From Dinoroseobacter sp. (GTDB lineage: Bacteria; Pseudomonadota; Alphaproteobacteria; Rhodobacterales; Rhodobacteraceae): a stretch of DNA of 64,000 nt. Positions 63,318 through 64,000 of the stretch are shown one piece after another (the first letter of the stretch is position 1; each line of letters starts with the position of its first letter). Under the pieces are notes generated by a model, which worked only from the letters and a program-made list of their open reading frames with translations, had not been told where the DNA came from and made no database searches. The position numbers and the translations under genes were made by a program. The DNA is taken from the NCBI GenBank assembly GCA_030066795.1, contig JASJAW010000014.1:1-64000 (forward strand), in the 5' to 3' direction.

Positions 63318-64000
63318 TGCACTGGATCATCGTGCCCGTCGTACTGCCCGCGTTGCTTGCACCCCTCATTGGCTTTGTGATGCGCCATGACATCACGCTT
63401 GCGCGCGTAGCCTCCGTCACAGGGACAACAGCTTTACTGGCCGTTTCCATAGGTCTCGTGGGCGTGGCCACCGATGGGACCACCCATCTCTACAAACTTG
63501 GAAATTGGCCTGCGCCCTTTGGCATTGTGCTTGTGCTGGATCGCCTTTCAGCCCTGATGGTGCTGCTGACAGCGATCTTAGCGCTTATTGTCCTATTGCA
63601 CGCGATCGCGACTGGCTGGGACGCGCGCGGACGTCATTTTCATGCGCTGTTTCAGTTTCAGTTGATGGGGATTTGTGGTGCGTTTCTGACCGGGGATGTA
63701 TTCAACCTGTTCGTATTTTTCGAGGTGCTGCTCATCGCCTCTTACGGGCTGATGATCCACTCCGGCGGACGCGAGCGCATGCGGGCAGGCCTGCAATATG
63801 TGGTTATGAACCTCGCCGGCTCGACGCTGTTTTTGTTTGCCCTGGGCACGCTTTATGCCTCGACAGGGACGTTGAACATCGCCGATCTGGCTGTGCGTAT
63901 GACCGAACTTCCAGCAGAAGAAGCCGCACTCGCGCGCGTGGCGGCGATTCTCTTGATGATCGTTTTTGCAGTAAAGGCCGCGCTTTTTCCGGTGCAGTTC
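63317..64000 (+). CDS. Mrp antiporter subunit D, truncated by window edge
   Basis: An open frame of 228 codons running off the right edge, with no stop in the window. The N-terminus is MHWIIVPVVLPALLAPLIGFVM; the complex I NuoN-like signature includes FQFQLMGICGAFLTGDVFNLFVFFEVLLIASYGL, with the Glu of the third helix, and continues to VKAALFPVQF. MrpD is one of the two large proton-pumping-like subunits of this antiporter. Overlap with mrpC (TAATG) indicates coupled translation. The rest of the operon lies beyond the window. Confidence 0.93.
   Translation, partial: MHWIIVPVVLPALLAPLIGFVMRHDITLARVASVTGTTALLAVSIGLVGVATDGTTHLYKLGNWPAPFGIVLVLDRLSALMVLLTAILALIVLLHAIATGWDARGRHFHALFQFQLMGICGAFLTGDVFNLFVFFEVLLIASYGLMIHSGGRERMRAGLQYVVMNLAGSTLFLFALGTLYASTGTLNIADLAVRMTELPAEEAALARVAAILLMIVFAVKAALFPVQF

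Overview
The window looks like chromosome of a phototrophic alphaproteobacterium of the Rhodobacteraceae (Roseobacter/Rhodobacter group). The evidence is a flagellar gene block of that lineage, TRAP transporters, hemD-mic60-hemY, a ccmF-G-H-I cytochrome c maturation operon, and a light-harvesting 2 (LH2) puc operon with candidate PpsR and FnrL sites nearby. Genes are tightly packed, with many ATGA or TGATG overlaps. The first kilobase is clearly more AT-rich than the rest. No rRNA, tRNA, CRISPR array, insertion sequence or prophage was recognised.

Layout. 1-12.7 kb: flagellar block: motA, motE-like, a small conserved gene and fliL leftward; fliF-fliH-fliN-fliP rightward; flgI-flgL-flgK, flgE and motB leftward. 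It starts with an edge-truncated TPR-like secreted protein. 12.8-18.6 kb: tamA-tamB and a rhomboid protease. 18.7-25.8 kb: exopolysaccharide genes of the exosortase-associated type (TPR lipoprotein and priming sugar transferase leftward; ATPase, chain-length protein and BY-kinase rightward). 25.7-32.5 kb: a phosphoesterase, an ABM-domain protein, a decarboxylating dehydrogenase with a Gfo/Idh/MocA oxidoreductase, and a convergent DctPQM TRAP transporter. 32.7-36.4 kb: membrane protein, UbiG-like methyltransferase, integral-membrane methyltransferase and acyl-CoA ligase. 36.7-45.6 kb: envelope redox and cytochrome maturation: a degenerate HMA protein, DsbA, L,D-transpeptidase, a frameshifted DsbA-like gene, ScsB/DsbD, and ccmI-H-G-F. 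45.8-52.3 kb: EVE, YciI, gpsA and tsaD leftward; hemD, mic60-like and hemY rightward. 52.4-55.7 kb: pucB-pucA-pucC and a fourth gene encoding a protein made largely of 15-residue repeats. 56-59.5 kb: cytochrome c, an unknown secreted protein, UspA, Hsp20 and a small membrane protein. 60-64 kb: start of an mrp (pha) cation/proton antiporter operon, cut by the right edge.

Most of the genes concern the cell envelope, bioenergetics and phototrophy. Heme synthesis (hemD, hemY), a Mic60-like membrane-shaping protein, cytochrome c maturation and thiol redox flank the LH2 operon. The LH2 alpha subunit has Phe44-Leu45, the pair found in blue-shifted B800-820 antennae, plus a long C-terminal tail. The best candidate for an undescribed component is the gene overlapping the end of pucC: an N-terminal domain of about 95 residues followed by 13 tandem units with the pattern YxAxFPFGxLVPGxK, apparently co-transcribed with the antenna genes.
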